Assembly: GCA_043817485.1 (NCBI GenBank)
Contig: JBDRGX010000144.1
Span: 1 to 5,990, forward strand
Length of the DNA stretch: 5,990 nt
Direction: 5' to 3'
Source of the DNA: JBDRGX01 sp043817485 [NCBI: bacterium]
GTDB taxonomy: Bacteria; JBDRGX01
Positions 5,716 through 5,990 of this stretch are shown here, in pieces. The notes beneath the pieces are model-generated. The model had not been told where the DNA came from. It saw nothing but the letters and a program-made list of their open reading frames with translations, and ran no database searches. The translations under genes were made by a program, and so were the position numbers. Each line of letters begins with the position of its first letter. Position 1 is the stretch's first letter.

Positions 5716-5990
5716 ATTTTTTCCATTACTAAAATATATTCGGTTGGATATGCTAATTTTAGATTTTTGTCATTTACTTTTACAAATTGTCCTGTTTTCG
5801 TATCTCGTGTTGATGGTAGCATTTTAGATGGAATTTCTCTATGAATAATATTATAAGTTTTGAAACCAATGTTTTCGAATTGTTCTTGAAAAACTTCAGC
5901 ATTCATAATTTCTACACCTTGAAATTGAGTGTTTCCAATAACAATACAAGCTTTACCACCTTTTTTCAAAGTTCTTTTCATTTCAATAAA
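5712..5990 (-). CDS. DNA methyltransferase M1, C-terminal fragment (5' end outside window)
   Basis: The - strand frame is open from the right edge to the TGA at 5714-5712, giving 92 residues, so the gene begins beyond the window. The visible start FIEMKRTLKKGGKACIVIGNT matches the helix-plus-strand after the catalytic motif in Rossmann DNA methyltransferases (E-x-x-R-x-L-K-x-G-G-K). The Met at 5981 lies inside this helix and is not a start. The rest (GVEIMNAEVFQEQFENIGFK, a Lys/Thr-rich loop REIPSKMLPSTRDTKTGQF, then AYPTEYILVMEK) looks like the end of a methylase catalytic domain. The AdoMet and catalytic motifs are outside the window, so adenine versus cytosine specificity cannot be judged. 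The TGA overlaps the restriction gene ATG (ATGA), placing it first in the M1-R-M2 operon as seen. Confidence 0.75.
   Translation of the reverse strand, partial: FIEMKRTLKKGGKACIVIGNTQFQGVEIMNAEVFQEQFENIGFKTYNIIHREIPSKMLPSTRDTKTGQFVKVNDKNLKLAYPTEYILVMEKI

Noticed and set aside
5712-5981. Complete 89-residue gene starting at ATG 5981
   Set aside because: The frame stays open to the window edge, and FIEMKRTLKKGGK is an internal methyltransferase helix, so this is the end of a longer gene.
1-5990. tRNA or rRNA genes, CRISPR arrays, insertion sequences, integrases, att sites
   Set aside because: No cloverleaf, regular spaced repeat, transposase-like protein or flanking direct repeat was seen by eye. 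All long stretches are covered by recognisable genes, and no gene-free stretch exceeds about 65 nt.

Overview
The window is a very AT-rich bacterial chromosome segment. LpxB shows an LPS-making (Gram-negative, diderm) cell. A type IV prepilin and a HAMP-only membrane protein beside a Kelch protein recall pilin-rich, AT-rich diderms such as Elusimicrobiota or Omnitrophota. That placement is a guess from gene content, not a phylogenetic result.

Left half (1-2548, + strand): a tightly packed run of four genes with gaps of 11, 5 and 4 nt. They are the C-terminal part of a Kelch-repeat protein that enters from the left edge, a two-TM HAMP protein with no output domain, a PilV/GspI-like type IV prepilin, and a DUF4432 aldose-1-epimerase-like protein. 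The last gene has its family N-terminus in a different frame from its body. The two frames join at a run of seven A that forms a perfect A_AAA_AAA minus-one slippery heptamer.

Centre (2549-2588): a short convergent intergenic stretch with an AT-only hairpin that overlaps the end of lpxB.

Right half (5990-2589, - strand): reading leftwards from the right edge, the C-terminus of a DNA methyltransferase, a BsaWI-like type II restriction endonuclease and a second compact DNA methyltransferase are joined by 4-nt and 14-nt overlaps. This is one restriction-modification operon of the form M1-R-M2. Its base composition is visibly less AT-rich than its neighbours, which suggests acquisition. After a 63-nt gap come a TrpG/PabA glutamine amidotransferase and lpxB, which abut with no gap. 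TrpG/PabA supplies ammonia for anthranilate or aminodeoxychorismate synthesis, and LpxB makes the lipid A disaccharide. The two pathways are unrelated but the genes appear translationally coupled.

Most of the window is recognisable. The points most worth a second look are the frameshift at the slippery A run, the two-methyltransferase R-M operon, and the HAMP-only/prepilin/Kelch cluster. No RNA gene, CRISPR array, insertion sequence or integrase was seen.
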